Of a stretch of DNA of 34,469 nt, positions 32,628 through 34,469 are shown piece after piece. The stretch is from PALSA-1004 sp947474275 (GTDB lineage Bacteria; Pseudomonadota; Gammaproteobacteria; Burkholderiales; SG8-41). The notes beneath the pieces were generated by a model. The model saw nothing but the letters and a program-made list of their open reading frames with translations. It was not told where the DNA came from and made no database searches. How positions within the stretch are numbered: the stretch's first letter is position 1; each line of letters opens with the position of its first letter. The stretch lies in NCBI GenBank assembly GCA_947474275.1, contig CANJHY010000026.1, positions 1-34,469 of the forward strand, given 5' to 3'. The position numbers were made by a program, and so were the translations under genes.

Positions 32628-33689
32628 ATGACCAAGCTCAAAAACGATACCCTGATCCGCGCGCTGCTGCGCGAACCCGTGCCGTACACGCCGACCTGGC
32701 TGATGCGGCAGGCCGGACGCTATTTACCGGAATACAAGCAGACGCGCGCGCGCGCCGGCAATTTTCTCGCCTTGTGCAAGAACCCGGATCTGGCAACCGA
32801 GGTCACGCTACAACCGCTTGCACGCTACCCGCTCGACGCGGCGATCGTATTTTCCGACATTCTCACCATCCCGGACGCGATGGGTCTGGGCCTGTATTTC
32901 GCCGATGGTGAAGGCCCGAAGTTCGAGCGTCCGCTACGCGAGGAATGGGCGATCCGGAATTTGACCGCGCCTGACCCCGCGGACCACCTGCGCTATGTGC
33001 TGGACACGGTCAGCCAGGCGCGGCGCGCGCTGGCTGGCAGCGTGCCGCTGATCGGATTTTCCGGCAGTCCATTTACGCTGGCGTGCTACATGATCGAAGG
33101 CGGCGGCAGCAGCGATTTTTCATCGGTCAAAAAAATGCTCTACCAGCGTCCTGACTTGCTGCATCACATACTCAGCGTCAATGCCAGTGCGGTGACTGCT
33201 TACTTGAATGCGCAGATCGAGGCCGGTGCGCAGGTGGTAATGGTGTTCGATACATGGGGCGGCATGCTGTCGCACGCCGCGTTCCATGAGTTCTCGCTCG
33301 CTTATACGGCGCGAATTGTGGCCGGATTGAAACGCGAGCACGACGGTGTGCGAGTGCCCACCATAGTGTTCACCAAGGGCGGTGGCGGCTGGCTGGAAGA
33401 TATCGCGGCCATCGGCTGCGATGCGGTCGGCCTCGACTGGACGATCGATATTGGCGCTGCGCGCGCACGCGTCGGCACGCGCGTTGCGCTGCAAGGCAAT
33501 CTGGATCCCGCCATACTATTATCGTCACCGGAGGCCATACAACGTGAAGCCGGTGCCATACTCGCCAGCTATGGTCGCGGCAACGGGCATGTATTTAATC
33601 TCGGGCACGGCATTTCCCAACACACTCCACCCGAAAACGTCGCGGCGCTGCTCGAAACGGTACGCGGTGCGAGCGCCAGCTATCACTGA
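32628..33689 (+). CDS. hemE: Uroporphyrinogen decarboxylase
   Basis: HemE removes four acetate carboxyls from uroporphyrinogen III to give coproporphyrinogen III in heme synthesis. The 353-residue TIM-barrel protein (E. coli 354) has both family signatures: PTWLMRQAGRYLPEY (about 22-36) and LIGFSGSPFTLACYMIEG (about 141-158). The catalytic Asp can be placed in VFSDILTIPDAMG. I chose ATG 32628 (MTKLKNDTLIRALL); a TTG three codons upstream is possible. No Shine-Dalgarno sequence is visible, and the 142 bp between gltD and hemE hold no convincing promoter beyond a weak TTGCAA at 32559. Confidence 0.96.
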   Translation: MTKLKNDTLIRALLREPVPYTPTWLMRQAGRYLPEYKQTRARAGNFLALCKNPDLATEVTLQPLARYPLDAAIVFSDILTIPDAMGLGLYFADGEGPKFERPLREEWAIRNLTAPDPADHLRYVLDTVSQARRALAGSVPLIGFSGSPFTLACYMIEGGGSSDFSSVKKMLYQRPDLLHHILSVNASAVTAYLNAQIEAGAQVVMVFDTWGGMLSHAAFHEFSLAYTARIVAGLKREHDGVRVPTIVFTKGGGGWLEDIAAIGCDAVGLDWTIDIGAARARVGTRVALQGNLDPAILLSSPEAIQREAGAILASYGRGNGHVFNLGHGISQHTPPENVAALLETVRGASASYH

Positions 33690-34027
33690 AAACCCGCGCC
33701 AGTTGTGGCTTTGCGGGCGCTTCCCCCCGCAAACTTATGCACAGCAGGGGCTAGCGGGCAGCGCCCTCGACGCAACACTGTCGCATTTCCTCGCGTATAT
33801 ATTTAAGTATTTGATTTATATAATATTAATTTTCATTAACCAAAAAACGCAAGAAAATCAGGCAGCCACCGCTCGTCACCCCCGCAGGCCTGCCCGAATA
33901 TTAATCAACAAGGTTATCCACAGGTAGGTGTTACAACCGAAAATCCCTATCCGCTAAGACAGTTGTCGATAATTTTAAGAATTCACGCGAGCGTCTATCG
34001 CTAACCTGTAATGCGCACAATCTCGTT
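33690..34027. other. Non-coding hemE-priA gap with AT-rich core and DnaA-box matches
   Basis: This 338-bp stretch has no convincing gene. A TTTGCGGG/CCCGCAAA hairpin (33710-33717 and 33726-33733) lies about 20 bp after hemE but lacks a T-tract. TTATGCACA (33735-33743) and TTATCCACA (33914-33922) both fit the DnaA-box consensus TTWTNCACA; the second is a perfect strong box. A one-mismatch inverted box, TGTCGATAA, is at 33964-33972. Between the two good boxes lies a strikingly AT-rich block (about 33795-33846). GCAGGCCTGC at 33885-33894 is a 10-bp palindrome. The layout resembles a replication origin or a DnaA-controlled region, but origin function is inferred and no dnaA gene is near. Confidence 0.45.
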
Positions 34028-34469
34028 ATGAATTTTGTTCGCGTCGCGCTCGACGTGCCGCTGCCGACTTTGTTCGATTACAGCGCCACCGCGGTCACTG
34101 CTGATGACGTCGGCAGGCGAGTGTTGGTACCGTTCGGAAAAAAAATCGCGGTCGGCATCATCATGGAAGTGACCGACAGCACTGCGCTGGCGCCGCAGCG
34201 AGTGCGCCGGGTACTAAGCGTGCAACGAGACGTGGCGCCGTTGCCCGCGGATATCCTGAAACTGCTGAGATTCTGCGGCGATTACTATCATCATCCGCTC
34301 GGCGAGGCCGTCCTCAATGCCCTGCCGACGCGCCTGCGCCGGCGCCAGTTGCTGAAACTGCACACCGACAAAGCGTACCGCCTCACCGCCGCCGGTCGCG
34401 ACATAGATCCGGCAACATTGCCGCCGCGCGCAAAAATCAAACGCGAATTGCTCGGCTTGCTGAGCGCTG
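34028..34469 (+). CDS. priA: Primosomal replication protein N' PriA (partial, N-terminus only)
   Basis: PriA is the helicase that restarts replication at collapsed forks. From the ATG at 34028, 147 residues are open to the right edge with no stop. The opening MNFVRVALDVPLPTLFDYSA, followed by GRRVLVPFGKKIAVGIIMEV, is the 3'-DNA-binding domain typical of PriA. LLRFCGDYYHHPLGEAVLNALP continues into the winged-helix region. The helicase motifs would lie beyond the window. The hemE-priA order is common in betaproteobacteria as far as I recall. No Shine-Dalgarno sequence is evident before the ATG. Confidence 0.9.
   Translation, partial: MNFVRVALDVPLPTLFDYSATAVTADDVGRRVLVPFGKKIAVGIIMEVTDSTALAPQRVRRVLSVQRDVAPLPADILKLLRFCGDYYHHPLGEAVLNALPTRLRRRQLLKLHTDKAYRLTAAGRDIDPATLPPRAKIKRELLGLLSA

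Noticed and set aside
33710..33733. hemE terminator (TTTGCGGG/CCCGCAAA hairpin)
   Set aside because: The 8-bp stem is real but no T-tract follows on either strand, so I do not call it an intrinsic terminator.
1..34469. CRISPR arrays, insertion sequences, tRNA/rRNA genes, prophage or transferred islands
   Set aside because: No spaced direct repeats, transposase motifs, clover-leaf sequences or clear shifts in base composition were seen apart from short AT-rich gaps at 17850-18060 and 33795-33850.

Overview
The window is a GC-rich (about 60% by eye), densely coded stretch of chromosome that looks like a betaproteobacterium. The clues are the lptD-surA-pdxA-rsmA block next to a MurU/AmgK peptidoglycan-recycling pair, a diheme cytochrome c4 beside engB, a Mg-type HemB, ponA/mrcA divergent from pilMNOPQ, and pilQ followed by aroK-aroB-dgt-gltBD-hemE-priA. 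I see no insertion sequence, prophage, CRISPR array, tRNA or rRNA. Nearly everything is conserved housekeeping; the interesting material lies in the gaps and at start codons.

Layout. 1-3316 (minus): amgK > murU > pepP > ubiH (cut by the left edge), joining cell-wall sugar recycling, proline aminopeptidase and ubiquinone hydroxylation. 3362-8937 (plus): lptD-surA-pdxA-rsmA, covering LPS transport, outer-membrane protein folding, vitamin B6 synthesis and 16S rRNA dimethylation; pdxA seems to lack any ATG/GTG/TTG start. 8966-9537 (minus): rubredoxin and glyoxalase I, overlapping by GTGA. 9613-12345 (plus): thiD-thiE-hemL, closed by a symmetrical terminator shared with the converging cytochrome c4 gene. 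13121-14916: engB and hemB, separated by a gap whose minus strand looks like a small structured RNA ending in a strong intrinsic terminator. 14920-17842 (minus): mrcA (PBP1A) and a conserved unknown. 18090-23209 (plus): the type IV pilus operon pilMNOPQ, coupled by ATGA overlaps and ended by a terminator. 23322-26159: aroK-aroB-dgt. 26346-32485: gltB-gltD, preceded by a promoter followed by a terminator (possible attenuator) and ending in a perfect 20-bp inverted repeat that contains the gltD stop codon. 32628-33689: hemE. 33690-34027: a non-coding gap with an AT-rich core between two DnaA-box matches. 34028-end: the N-terminus of priA.

How the genes work together. Three tetrapyrrole genes (hemL, hemB, hemE) lie in one window with a cytochrome c4. 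The envelope group (lptD, surA, murU, amgK, mrcA, pilMNOPQ) covers outer-membrane assembly, murein synthesis and recycling, and pilus secretion. The metabolic group supplies thiamine, pyridoxal phosphate, chorismate and glutamate.

I found no clear new multi-gene system. The best candidates for something undescribed are the minus-strand RNA at about 13720-13829, the gltB leader, the origin-like hemE-priA gap, the gltD-end palindrome and the pdxA start. Functional names rest on reading translated motifs by eye; no database search was possible.
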